DNA from: Gemmataceae bacterium
GTDB taxonomy: Bacteria > Planctomycetota > Planctomycetia > Gemmatales > Gemmataceae
Assembly: GCA_947490035.1 (NCBI GenBank)
Contig: CANLGS010000308.1
Coordinates: forward strand, 1-5,828
Reading direction: 5' to 3'
Length of the DNA: 5,828 nucleotides
The notes beneath the pieces are model-generated. The model saw only the letters and a program-made list of their open reading frames with translations. It did no database searches and was not told where the DNA came from. Numbering within the stretch: the stretch's first letter is position 1; each line of letters opens with the position of its first letter. The translations under genes and the position numbers were made by a program. Positions 1 through 5,823 of this stretch are shown piece by piece.

Positions 1-533
1 GCGCCGGCGTCCGCTTCAGCGACGAACCAGCGGTTACGACCGCACTGCCCGGTGTGCGCGTCGAGATGCCGCCGGGGCGCGTGCTGCTCAACGGCGAGGA
101 CGTGGCCCACCTGATCCGCACGCCGGAGCTGTCGCGCGGCGCCAGCGAGGTGAGCGTTCACAAGTCGGTTCGGCTGATGCTGGTCGCCGCCCAGCGCGCC
201 ACCGCGACCGGGCGCGACATGGTCTGCGACGGCCGCGACCAGGGGTCGTTCGTCTTCACGCTCGCCGAGTGCAAGTTCTTCCTCACGGCCGACCCGCGCG
301 TGCGCGCCGAGCGGCGCGCGGCCGAACTCGCGGCCGGCGGGCAAGTGGTCAGCGTCGAAGACGTGATGCGCGACCAGGACGAGCGCGACCGGCGCGACGC
401 GATGCGCGAACTCGCGCCGATGGCGCCCGCCCCGGACGCGCTCGTCCTCGATACAACACACCTCACCTCGACGGAAGTCATCGAGCGTTTGGAAAATGTC
501 ATTCGCGACCAGCGCGCGTGCCCGCGTCGCTGA
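1..533 (+). CDS. cmk: Cytidylate kinase, 5'-truncated by window edge
   Basis: Phosphorylates CMP and dCMP to the diphosphates with ATP in the cytoplasm, supplying CDP and CTP for nucleic acids and phospholipid head groups. The reading frame is open from base 3 to the TGA at 531-533, giving 176 visible residues. E. coli Cmk has about 227, so roughly 50 N-terminal residues, including the ATP-binding P-loop, lie upstream. Family signatures are in the expected order: the NMP-binding part with LNGEDV and IRTPELS followed by a conserved Ala/Ser stretch, then DGRDQGSFVF (DGRDMGTVVF in E. coli), a KFFLTADPRVRAERR segment, the Arg/Asp-rich lid RDQDERDRRD, and the C-terminal PAPDALVLDTTHLT segment. A GTG at 54 could be misread as a start, but family-like sequence continues upstream of it, so it is internal. 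plsC follows after 30 bases, a gene order common in bacteria. Recognition is from remembered family sequence and is strong. Confidence 0.95.
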   Translation, partial: AGVRFSDEPAVTTALPGVRVEMPPGRVLLNGEDVAHLIRTPELSRGASEVSVHKSVRLMLVAAQRATATGRDMVCDGRDQGSFVFTLAECKFFLTADPRVRAERRAAELAAGGQVVSVEDVMRDQDERDRRDAMRELAPMAPAPDALVLDTTHLTSTEVIERLENVIRDQRACPRR

Positions 534-563
534 TCGCGCCGCCCGTCAGAAAGCACCTCGGCT

Positions 564-1232
564 ATGGCTGACCGCCCGAATCTCGTCGGCCGCATGTGGT
601 ACGACACCGTCTTCTGGTCGTCGTTCACGCTCTTCACGTTCGGGTTCAGCATCCGGCGGAGCGGCTGGAACAACATGCCGCGCCGCGGGCCGGTGTTGGT
701 CCTCGCGAACCACCAGTCGATGCTCGACCCCGTCATGGTCGGGCTGTCGTCGCCGCGCTACCTCTCGTACCTCGCGCGCAAAACACTCTTCGAGCAGCGC
801 GGGCTGGCGCCGCTCATCCGCAGTCTGAACGCGATTCCCATCGACCGCGGCATGGGCAAGGACGGCATCCAGGCGGTACTCGACGCGCTCGGGCAGGGGC
901 AAGCGGTGCTGATGTTCCCGGAGGGCGAGCGCACGCACGACGGCGCGGTTCACCCGCTGAAACCGGGCGTGTCGCTGCTCATCAAGCGCGTGAACTGTCC
1001 CATTGTGCCGGTTGGGATTGCGGGCGCGTTCGCCGCGTGGTCGCGGTTCATGAAGTGGCCGAAGCTCTCGCCGCTGCTGCTGCCGCCCGAAGAGAGTACC
1101 ATCGCGATCTCGGTGGGCGAACCCATCGACCCGTCGCGCTACAAGAGCATGAAGCGCGAGGCGATGCTCGAAGACTTGCACCAGGCGCTGATCGCGCAAC
1201 ACGCGGACGCCGTGCGCCGCCGCCGGAAGTGA
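564..1232 (+). CDS. plsC: 1-acyl-sn-glycerol-3-phosphate acyltransferase (PlsC family)
   Basis: A 222-residue acyltransferase, the usual size for bacterial PlsC. It probably transfers an acyl chain to lysophosphatidic acid at the inner face of the cytoplasmic membrane, making phosphatidic acid. All four acyltransferase blocks are visible: catalytic HX4D as NHQSMLD (His50, Asp55), IPIDRG at 91-96 with the conserved Arg95, FPEGER at 118-123, and IVPVGI at 147-152. The N-terminal 15-30 residues are aromatic and hydrophobic (VFWSSFTLFTFGF) and probably bind the membrane. The C-terminus is basic (RRRRK). The ATG at 564 follows the cmk stop by 30 bases. No strong Shine-Dalgarno sequence precedes it, so it may depend on translation of cmk. 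Its TGA is the first triplet of the palindrome at 1230-1301. Exact acyl-acceptor specificity cannot be read from the motifs; a related lyso-lipid acyltransferase is possible. Confidence 0.93.
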   Translation: MADRPNLVGRMWYDTVFWSSFTLFTFGFSIRRSGWNNMPRRGPVLVLANHQSMLDPVMVGLSSPRYLSYLARKTLFEQRGLAPLIRSLNAIPIDRGMGKDGIQAVLDALGQGQAVLMFPEGERTHDGAVHPLKPGVSLLIKRVNCPIVPVGIAGAFAAWSRFMKWPKLSPLLLPPEESTIAISVGEPIDPSRYKSMKREAMLEDLHQALIAQHADAVRRRRK

Positions 1233-1301
1233 CATTGTTAGCCCGCAGCGCAAGCAAGGGTCAAAATGAACCCTTGCTTGCGCTGCGGGCTAATAATGTC
1301 A
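1230..1301. repeat. 32-bp inverted repeat joining two convergent stop codons; possible bidirectional terminator
   Basis: The arms at 1230-1261 and 1270-1301 match at 31 of 32 positions around an 8-base loop. The only mismatch (G1237 opposite T1294) is a G-U pair in RNA, so the transcript could form an uninterrupted 32-bp stem. The arms begin TGACATT and contain TTAGCCCGCAGCGCAAGC. The outer TGA on the plus strand is the stop of plsC, and the outer TGA on the minus strand is the stop of the convergent zinc-ribbon gene. No T-run follows on either side, so it is not a classic intrinsic terminator, although so strong a hairpin between convergent genes could still end transcription or protect 3' ends. 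It looks like a dispersed palindromic repeat of this lineage. That is inference from general familiarity with planctomycete genomes, because only one copy lies here. Confidence 0.9.
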
Positions 1302-2300
1302 CTCCCCGAGTACCTTCCCGCCGCCCGTGATAACGCCGCGCTCCACCACTAGCGCCGGGTCGCTCGCCGCCGCCTTCTTGTACGTCACCACCGCGCCCTC
1401 GTCCACCGTGGTGAGCTTCAGTGAGCCGCCCGCGGTGAGCGTCGCGTGGAGTTTCGCGCCGCCGCCCAACTTGCCCGCGACATCCAGTCGCTTCGCGACG
1501 AGCGTCGTCGTGGAGCCGCCCGCGAACTGGCCGGACTTGGCGAGTACCACCACTTCGCCGCCCGGCGCGATGATCTTCAGTGTGGCCTTGCCGACGACGT
1601 AGCCGCCGACCGTCACCTTTCCGTTCGGTGCGTTGAGCGTGACGACCGACTCGCCGTTGAGGTCGCCGGTAATCACGATCTCCTCCGCGACAAGTCCCGA
1701 AGCGTCAACCGAGCCGTTGCCGTTCACGGAGCCGATGCGGAGCGTGCGTACCTTGCCCGTGAGTACGACGTGGTCGCCGCTGTTAAGGTCGGGCAGCGCG
1801 GCGGTGTCGTCGGGGTGGTCGAAGTGGCGCTTCGGCGCGATCCTGGGATCGACCTTTATCATGACGCCGACCGGCCGCGGCCCGTCCTTCTTCGGTTCAA
1901 CAACAGGCGGCACGTTGTCGCCCGTGCCGGGCGGAGTCGGGGGCTTCGGCGTGACGGGCAGTTCCGCGCCGTTTCGATCGCGCGGCTTCGGCGCGTGCGG
2001 GAACGGCGCGATCTGCTTCACCGGCGCGGGTGGGGTTCCCGTGTTTGTCGCGTCGGCGACTTCGGGGGCGCGGCCGAGCGGGGGCAACTCGGTCTGACCG
2101 AACAGCGCGTAACCCGCGACGCCGGCGCCCGCGACGATCACCCCCGCGAGCGTGAACAGCAGCACGGGGGAGCGGCGCTTCGCACCACCGGCGAAGACGA
2201 GCGGGCCGTCGATGGGGAAGCCGCACGCGGGGCACTGCCCGAGGTCGAGCGCGGCGTCGGTCATGCCCTGTCGGCACTTCGGGCAGGTGAGTGTGGTCAT
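1299..2300 (-). CDS. Zinc-ribbon, single-pass membrane protein with beta-repeat C-terminal domain
   Basis: A 333-residue protein with no assigned function. Residues 1-30 form a zinc ribbon with two knuckles, CPKC (Cys6, Cys9) and CPAC (Cys23, Cys26). A basic KRR (41-43) is followed by one TM helix at about 44-68, predicting a cytoplasmic N-terminus and an exported C-terminus. A Pro-rich linker covers about 71-145. Residues about 175-333 are Gly, Val and Thr-rich with repeating short beta-strand units (DASGLVAEEIVITGDLNG, then VTLNAPNGKVTVGG, then LKIIAPGGEVVV), which suggests a beta-solenoid like bactofilin-type or DUF2807-like folds; this is inference. The start chosen is the ATG at 2300. 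A GTG at 2330 would add ten residues ahead of the zinc ribbon, but it lacks a well-spaced ribosome site. A GGAG lies 11 bases before the chosen ATG, which is rather far. The stop lies within the palindrome shared with plsC. The gene runs in the same direction as the WD40 gene upstream but is separated from it by 370 bases. Confidence 0.82.
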   Translation of the reverse strand: MTTLTCPKCRQGMTDAALDLGQCPACGFPIDGPLVFAGGAKRRSPVLLFTLAGVIVAGAGVAGYALFGQTELPPLGRAPEVADATNTGTPPAPVKQIAPFPHAPKPRDRNGAELPVTPKPPTPPGTGDNVPPVVEPKKDGPRPVGVMIKVDPRIAPKRHFDHPDDTAALPDLNSGDHVVLTGKVRTLRIGSVNGNGSVDASGLVAEEIVITGDLNGESVVTLNAPNGKVTVGGYVVGKATLKIIAPGGEVVVLAKSGQFAGGSTTTLVAKRLDVAGKLGGGAKLHATLTAGGSLKLTTVDEGAVVTYKKAAASDPALVVERGVITGGGKVLGE

Positions 2301-2452
2301 GCTGGCGCTCGCTCCGCGGAGACCGGTCACTCCGATGATACACGCGGGGGAGCGCTTGCGGCGAGCGCGAGCCGGGCGTTTGTTACGTCTCGTGGGCCGG
2401 GCGTGCGGTCTGCGGTGTCTCGCGTGTCGCTCGGACGGGTGTGATTGTAAAA

Positions 2453-2468
2453 TGTTCCACGTGGAACG
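2453..2468. promoter_or_regulatory. parS: parS-like centromere site (ParB/Spo0J binding)
   Basis: The 16-mer TGTTCCACGTGGAACG contains a perfect 14-bp palindrome, GTTCCACGTGGAAC (2454-2467), centred on CACGTG. Symmetry returns outside it at A2451/T2470 and A2452/T2469. It matches the conserved bacterial chromosomal parS consensus TGTTTCACGTGAAACA except for the symmetric T-to-C/A-to-G change, which is common in pseudomonad-type parS sites, and the last base. Known parS sites are bound by ParB, which spreads on DNA and recruits SMC to segregate the chromosome origin. They usually cluster around oriC. The position in a non-coding gap fits. No parA or parB lies in the window, so the function is inferred from the motif alone. 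Confidence 0.75.
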
Positions 2469-2544
2469 TTGGTGATCGTTTGAGCGTCGCGTATGGGTGC
2501 TTCAGGTGCTGTCGGGTGAAGCGTGAGTCTGGCTCGCTCCGCTC

Positions 2545-2658
2545 TTGGTAGGTGCCGCTTGCCGAGCGGCACGGGCGAACCGGCGTGTGGACATCGCGGC
2601 CGCCCGGAGAATCGCCCGCGTCGGGCAGCCGTGCCGCTCGGCAAGCGGCACCTACCAA
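2545..2658. repeat. REPIN-like inverted pair of hairpin repeats
   Basis: Two perfect 30-bp inverted arms (2545-2574 and 2629-2658) flank a 54-base GC-rich spacer. Each arm is itself a hairpin: GTGCCGCT and AGCGGCAC pair over 8 bp with a 5-base loop (2552-2572 and 2631-2651). The DNA or RNA could therefore fold as two small hairpins or as one long 30-bp stem. Two inverted hairpin units around a short spacer is the architecture of REP doublets (REPIN/BIME elements), which in other bacteria are spread by RAYT transposases. It starts 13 bases past the stop of the WD40 gene on that gene's strand and could stabilise its 3' end or help end transcription, though no T-run follows. Repeat status elsewhere in the genome is inferred. 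Confidence 0.88.
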
Positions 2659-2670
2659 AACACTGCGCGG

Positions 2671-5067
2671 TTACTTCTTCTTCAGCCGCGCGAGCGCGGC
2701 TTTCGCTTCGTCCGCCGGCGCGCCGCCGGCGGTCGCGATTTCATTCAGCAGCGACTTCGCTTGTGCGGTGCCGATCTCTTCGAGTGCCTGAACCGCACGC
2801 ACGAGACGCAGCGCGTCGCCGGCCAAGCCGCGAGCCGGTGCGCTCTGCCCCTTCGCTTGCAGTTTGCGAAGCACTTCTAGCGCGCGGTCGCGAACTTCGG
2901 GGTCTTCGGACAGCGTCGCCGCGCTCACCGCGGGCAAGGCGCTGGCGCCGAGGGAGATCAATTCCTTGGAAGCGACTTCGCGAATGGTGAACGTCTGCGA
3001 GCCGAGGTCGTCCACCCACTCCTTGATCTTCCGCTGTGTCAGGAGCAGGTCTTTCGTGCCGCGAGCGATGGTGTCGGTGCCGCGGTCGCCGGCGCTCGCC
3101 AGCAACTTGATCGCGGGGTAGCCGACGGCGGCGTCTGAGTCCAGCGCGGCCCACGCGGTGACGAGTTCGTTGGCTTTCGGGGCGGTCTTGTCGGTGCGGT
3201 AGGTCAAGTCCCACACGGTGACAGCTTCTTCCGCGCCGGCGCTCGCGAGCTTCGTGCCGTCGGGGAAGACGCACACGCGCGTGATGCCGCCGTAACCGGT
3301 GCTGAACTTCCGCACCAGCCCGCGCGTCGCCATCTCCCACACCTCGACGCGACCCGACGTGCCGCTGGAACCGAAGATGAGCAGCCGGCTGTCGGGGCTG
3401 AACGTCGCGTGCTGCGCGTACCCGTCTTCGCTGTAGCGGTCGGCCTTGAAGACTTCCGTGCCGTCGGCGGTATTGAAAACCGGCACCTGCGCGAGCGACG
3501 CCGCGGCCACCAACTTGCCGTCGGGGCTGAACGTGATCGCGGCCCGCTGTCCGCGACCCAGGCGCGCCTTCCAGAGTTCCTTCACCTCGGCGTCCTTGTC
3601 GTTCAACCCCCACAGCCGGAGGAACGTGTCGCGGCCGAGAACCGCGAGGCCGTCGCCCTTCGGGTTGAACGCCAGCGCCATGACGGTTGTCGTCGTGATA
3701 GGCAGCTCCGCGCGCGGCTTGGCGTCGGCCGCGTCCGCGACGGTCACCTGGCCACCCTCGACGGCCCACGCGACCCGCTTGCCGTCCGGCGACACGGTCA
3801 CCACCTTCGCGCCCGCGCTCTTCGCGAACGTGGTCGTCGGCTTCGCGGCTAGCGGCTTCGTCGGGTCGAAGTTCGCGTACACGATCACTGCGTCCGGCGT
3901 TGCGACGACCAACGTGCCGCCGGTCGCGGCGGCCGACACCGCGAGACCGGGCAGCGTGCCGACCGTCTTCGCGCTCTCGGCGCCCACTGTCCACAGATAT
4001 GCGGTGTCCGTCGCGAGCAGGAACAGCGACTTGCCGTCGGCTGAACCGACCATCAGCGCCGGGTCGGGGAAACTGTCGTTCTCCGCGTGCATCTGCTTGC
4101 CGGTGGTCAAGTCCCAGAGGCGCACGCGCAACCCGCCGTTGCCGGTCGCGGCGAGCTTCGTGCCGTCGGGCGACACCGCGAACTCGCCCGGCGTGCCGCG
4201 GACGCGACCGGTCCAGTCCTTCTTCTTGAGGTCGTACACGCCGGCGTCGGTGCCGTTCCCGACCGCGATGGCGTCGGTGCCGATCCACTCGCGCGGAAGG
4301 TTCATCCCCGCGATCTCCGCGACCGGCTTCTCCGCGCTGTTCTCGTAGACGCGCACGGTGTCGTCGCCCTCGGCGCTGCGCGCGCCGACCGCGAGCCGCT
4401 TCCCGTCGGCGCTGTACGCGAGCCCGTACACCGCGCCCAATCCCTTGATCGCGAACGTCGGCTTGCCGCCGGTGACGAGGTGAACCGTGACGTTGCCCTT
4501 CGAGTCGCCGACCGCGACCGCCTTGCCGTCGGGCCGGAAGTCGAAGCGGTCCGCGCCCGTGACTTCGAGCTTCGGCAGGTCGCTCTCGACTTCCGTGACG
4601 ACCGCGTTGCCGACCGCGTCGGAGGTCATCATCAGTTTGCCGTCTGCACTGAAGCCGAACCGGTGCTTGTTGACGAACGGTGCCGAGCCTGTTTCGCGAA
4701 GCGTCTTCGGGTCGAGGAACCGGATCACGCTCTCGGTGCCGTGATGAACGGCGAGCTTCGTTCCGCCGTGCGTGTACCGCAGCACGGCGACGCCCATCGC
4801 CGGCTTCTGCGCGATGGCGACCATGTCGCCGGTCGCGACGGACCACGCGCGCACGCTGCCGTCCTGCCCGCCGGTGACGAACGTCTTGCCGTCCGGGGCG
4901 AACGCGACGCACGTCGGCGGTTCGGCGTGCCGCAGGCGCGTCTGGCCCAGGCGTGCGACCGCGCCTTCGGGCAACCCGCCGGGTCGCGTATCGGGCATCG
5001 GCTCTGCGAGCGCGAGGCCACACGACAACACACCGGCGAACACCCACGACCCGCGCCCGAAACCCAT
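2671..5067 (-). CDS. Secreted WD40 repeat protein with C-terminal HEAT-like helical domain
   Basis: A 798-residue exported protein of unknown function. A signal peptide (1-21: basic Arg5, hydrophobic core, AxA cleavage before EPMP) predicts a periplasmic or envelope location. A Cys at 16 sits in VLSC, a poor lipobox, so lipoprotein attachment is unlikely. From about 46 to 620 there are a dozen or so WD40-type blades marked by repeated (S/A)PDGK and terminal RLWDL-like strands. Clear examples are FAPDGKTFVTGGQDGSVRAW near 56-75, SPDGTKLAATG (299-309) with VRLWDL (315-320), FSPDGKLV (513-520), and FPDGTKLASAG with VTVWDL near 601-621. That is enough for about two beta-propellers. Residues about 635-798 are helical, with HEAT-like pairs (RKIKEWVDDLGSQTFTIREV, EDPEVRDRALEVLRKL, LRLVRAVQALEEIGT), a combination typical of planctomycete WD40 proteins. 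Probably a scaffold for protein contacts. The ATG at 5067 was preferred to a TTG at 5088 because of its ribosome site and the cleaner signal peptide. Confidence 0.9.
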   Translation of the reverse strand: MGFGRGSWVFAGVLSCGLALAEPMPDTRPGGLPEGAVARLGQTRLRHAEPPTCVAFAPDGKTFVTGGQDGSVRAWSVATGDMVAIAQKPAMGVAVLRYTHGGTKLAVHHGTESVIRFLDPKTLRETGSAPFVNKHRFGFSADGKLMMTSDAVGNAVVTEVESDLPKLEVTGADRFDFRPDGKAVAVGDSKGNVTVHLVTGGKPTFAIKGLGAVYGLAYSADGKRLAVGARSAEGDDTVRVYENSAEKPVAEIAGMNLPREWIGTDAIAVGNGTDAGVYDLKKKDWTGRVRGTPGEFAVSPDGTKLAATGNGGLRVRLWDLTTGKQMHAENDSFPDPALMVGSADGKSLFLLATDTAYLWTVGAESAKTVGTLPGLAVSAAATGGTLVVATPDAVIVYANFDPTKPLAAKPTTTFAKSAGAKVVTVSPDGKRVAWAVEGGQVTVADAADAKPRAELPITTTTVMALAFNPKGDGLAVLGRDTFLRLWGLNDKDAEVKELWKARLGRGQRAAITFSPDGKLVAAASLAQVPVFNTADGTEVFKADRYSEDGYAQHATFSPDSRLLIFGSSGTSGRVEVWEMATRGLVRKFSTGYGGITRVCVFPDGTKLASAGAEEAVTVWDLTYRTDKTAPKANELVTAWAALDSDAAVGYPAIKLLASAGDRGTDTIARGTKDLLLTQRKIKEWVDDLGSQTFTIREVASKELISLGASALPAVSAATLSEDPEVRDRALEVLRKLQAKGQSAPARGLAGDALRLVRAVQALEEIGTAQAKSLLNEIATAGGAPADEAKAALARLKKK

Positions 5068-5073
5068 GACACA

Positions 5074-5078
5074 CCCTC
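5074..5078 (-). promoter_or_regulatory. Ribosome binding site for the WD40 gene
   Basis: On the minus strand GAGGG ends 6 bases before the ATG at 5067. This good spacing selects that start over the in-frame TTG seven codons upstream, which would also place charged residues (SRRGC) ahead of the signal peptide. Confidence 0.65.
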
Positions 5079-5165
5079 GACGTGACAACCCGGCGCGAAC
5101 CGCGCGGCTGTGGAAAGTAGACGCCGGACCCGTCCGACACTCACCACAAATTCTCGCACGCTTGG

Positions 5166-5194
5166 TTGAGTCCGGCTACTCCGCACGCGATAAT
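5166..5194 (+). promoter_or_regulatory. Candidate sigma-70-type promoter for the secreted protein gene
   Basis: TTGAGT (5166-5171, four of six bases of TTGACA) and GATAAT (5189-5194, five of six bases of TATAAT) are separated by exactly 17 bases. Transcription would start near 5201 and leave a leader of about 27 bases that includes the ribosome site. The 160-base region is shared with the divergent WD40 gene, for which no equally good promoter was seen. Confidence 0.5.
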
Positions 5195-5214
5195 GTCGCG
5201 GCACATCTACACCC

Positions 5215-5220
5215 AGGAGG
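5215..5220 (+). promoter_or_regulatory. Strong Shine-Dalgarno site
   Basis: AGGAGG lies 7 bases before the ATG at 5228, an ideal match and spacing. It fixes the start of the downstream gene and rules out the longer open frame that continues upstream antisense to the WD40 gene. Confidence 0.85.
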
Positions 5221-5227
5221 ACGCCCA

Positions 5228-5689
5228 ATGATCCGTGTTCGTTTCACCGTCGCGGCGGTCGCCGTCGCGCTGCTCGCGGCGCCGCACGCGGCGCGCGCGG
5301 CCGACCCCGCCGTGGCGAAGGTACTCACGCCCGACGCGATCGGGTTCGTTCACGTGCGCGTCGGCGACATCTGGTCGGCCGATGTCGCGAAGCAGTTACG
5401 GACGTTCATCGCACAGGCCGGGCCGGACCTGCTCGGCGGCTTCGACACCCGCTTCGTTCCGGCCCCGTCCGAGATGGAATCGTTCACGGTCGTGCTGTTC
5501 GACACGACGTTCCGCGAAATCCTTCCCGTCGGGCACACGACCGACGTGACGCCGGTGTGGGTGATTACGAGCCAGAAGCCGATTGACCGCATCGCGCTGT
5601 TCAAGACGATGGCCGACGGCGGCAAGACGCGCAAGCACAACGGCAAGGAGTACTTCTTCGACGAAACTTACTGGGCCGGCGTAGGCTGA
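5228..5689 (+). CDS. Secreted protein of unknown function, probably C-terminally truncated
   Basis: A 153-residue product with a strong Shine-Dalgarno site and a clear signal peptide (MIRVRF, then an Ala/Val/Leu core, with AARA-AD cleavage near residue 25). The mature part reads like the N-terminal section of larger planctomycete secreted proteins that I recall only as hypothetical. A conserved-looking VGFVHVRVGDIW-type strand/helix (about 37-50) is followed by a FDTRFVPAPSEMESFTVVLFD segment (about 72-92), a strand VTPVWVITSQKPIDRIALF (about 108-125), and GKEYFFDETYWAGV (139-152). These relatives, as remembered, are several hundred residues long and continue after the last motif. Here the frame ends one codon later (GGC-TGA), seven bases before an inverted repeat. 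I infer an interrupted gene, perhaps by an insertion. The alternative is a genuinely short protein. No catalytic motif is visible. It is divergent from the WD40 gene, with 160 bases between starts. Confidence 0.75.
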   Translation: MIRVRFTVAAVAVALLAAPHAARAADPAVAKVLTPDAIGFVHVRVGDIWSADVAKQLRTFIAQAGPDLLGGFDTRFVPAPSEMESFTVVLFDTTFREILPVGHTTDVTPVWVITSQKPIDRIALFKTMADGGKTRKHNGKEYFFDETYWAGVG

Positions 5690-5695
5690 TCGGAA

Positions 5696-5823
5696 GTTCG
5701 AGTTGACAGTGTTTTTGGTTCATCCCCGTTCTGGAATCAGTTCGCCGGGGGAACGGAACTTTTCGCTGGAAAAGCAGCGGAATTCACGAGCCGTGTGAAC
5801 CAAAAACGGGATCGAACTCGAAC
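5696..5823. repeat. 27/28-bp imperfect inverted repeat; possible mobile-element end
   Basis: The left arm (5696-5722) and right arm (5796-5823) pair as 9 bp (GTTCGAGTT with AACTCGAAC), a 6/7-base interior loop, then 12 perfect bp (GTTTTTGGTTCA with TGAACCAAAAAC). The 73 bases between them contain a smaller hairpin, CTTTTC-GCTG-GAAAAG (5759-5774). The base composition is less GC-rich than the genes. It begins 6 bases after the truncated gene's stop and runs to within 5 bases of the window end. Candidates are a small non-autonomous element, the sub-terminal repeat of a larger insertion sequence, or a stem acting as terminator or operator. No transposase sequence or target duplication can be seen. 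Confidence 0.7.

Larger units (their letters stand above)
2301..2670. other. Non-coding gap between two minus-strand genes
   Basis: This 370-base gap separates the start of the zinc-ribbon gene from the stop of the WD40 gene. It holds the parS-like palindrome at 2453-2468 and the inverted hairpin pair at 2545-2658. The remainder must include the promoter and leader of the zinc-ribbon gene, but I could not pick out convincing -35 and -10 boxes on the minus strand. A small palindrome, CTCCGCGGAG (2312-2321), overlaps the GGAG ribosome site. Short open frames here are repeat-derived or extend antisense into neighbours and show no protein-like features. Confidence 0.7.

Noticed and set aside
54..533. 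Starting the cytidylate kinase at the GTG at 54
   Set aside because: Family-like sequence continues upstream to the window edge, and the conserved NMP-binding region would be cut, so the true start is outside the window.
1446..2444. A 332-codon open frame on the plus strand opposite the zinc-ribbon gene
   Set aside because: It is rich in Arg, Ala and Gly with no domain or hydrophobic pattern, as expected for an antisense shadow in GC-rich DNA. The minus-strand frame has clear CxxC motifs and a TM helix.
2545..2658. Reading the inverted repeat as a CRISPR or integron attachment site
   Set aside because: There is only one inverted pair with no direct repeats or regular spacers, and no integrase or cas gene nearby.
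4087..5085. A 332-codon plus-strand frame opposite the WD40 gene
   Set aside because: It is an antisense shadow with no recognisable motif and no plausible ribosome site.
2741..5140. A 799-codon minus-strand frame overlapping the WD40 gene
   Set aside because: The translation is an Arg-rich low-complexity sequence in a shifted frame. The other frame gives regular WD40 repeats.
4772..5227. Upstream extension of the secreted protein to a start at 4772
   Set aside because: The ideal AGGAGG and signal peptide place the start at 5228. The extension is antisense to WD40 coding sequence.
5349..5356. A second CACGTG-containing site as another parS
   Set aside because: Only the core TTCACGTG is shared. 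The right half continues CGCG and breaks the palindrome, and it lies within coding sequence.
5703..5708. A perfect TTGACA (-35 box) within the left arm of the edge repeat
   Set aside because: No -10-like hexamer occurs 16-18 bases downstream, where the sequence is CCCCGTTC. An outward or hybrid promoter is not supported from this sequence.
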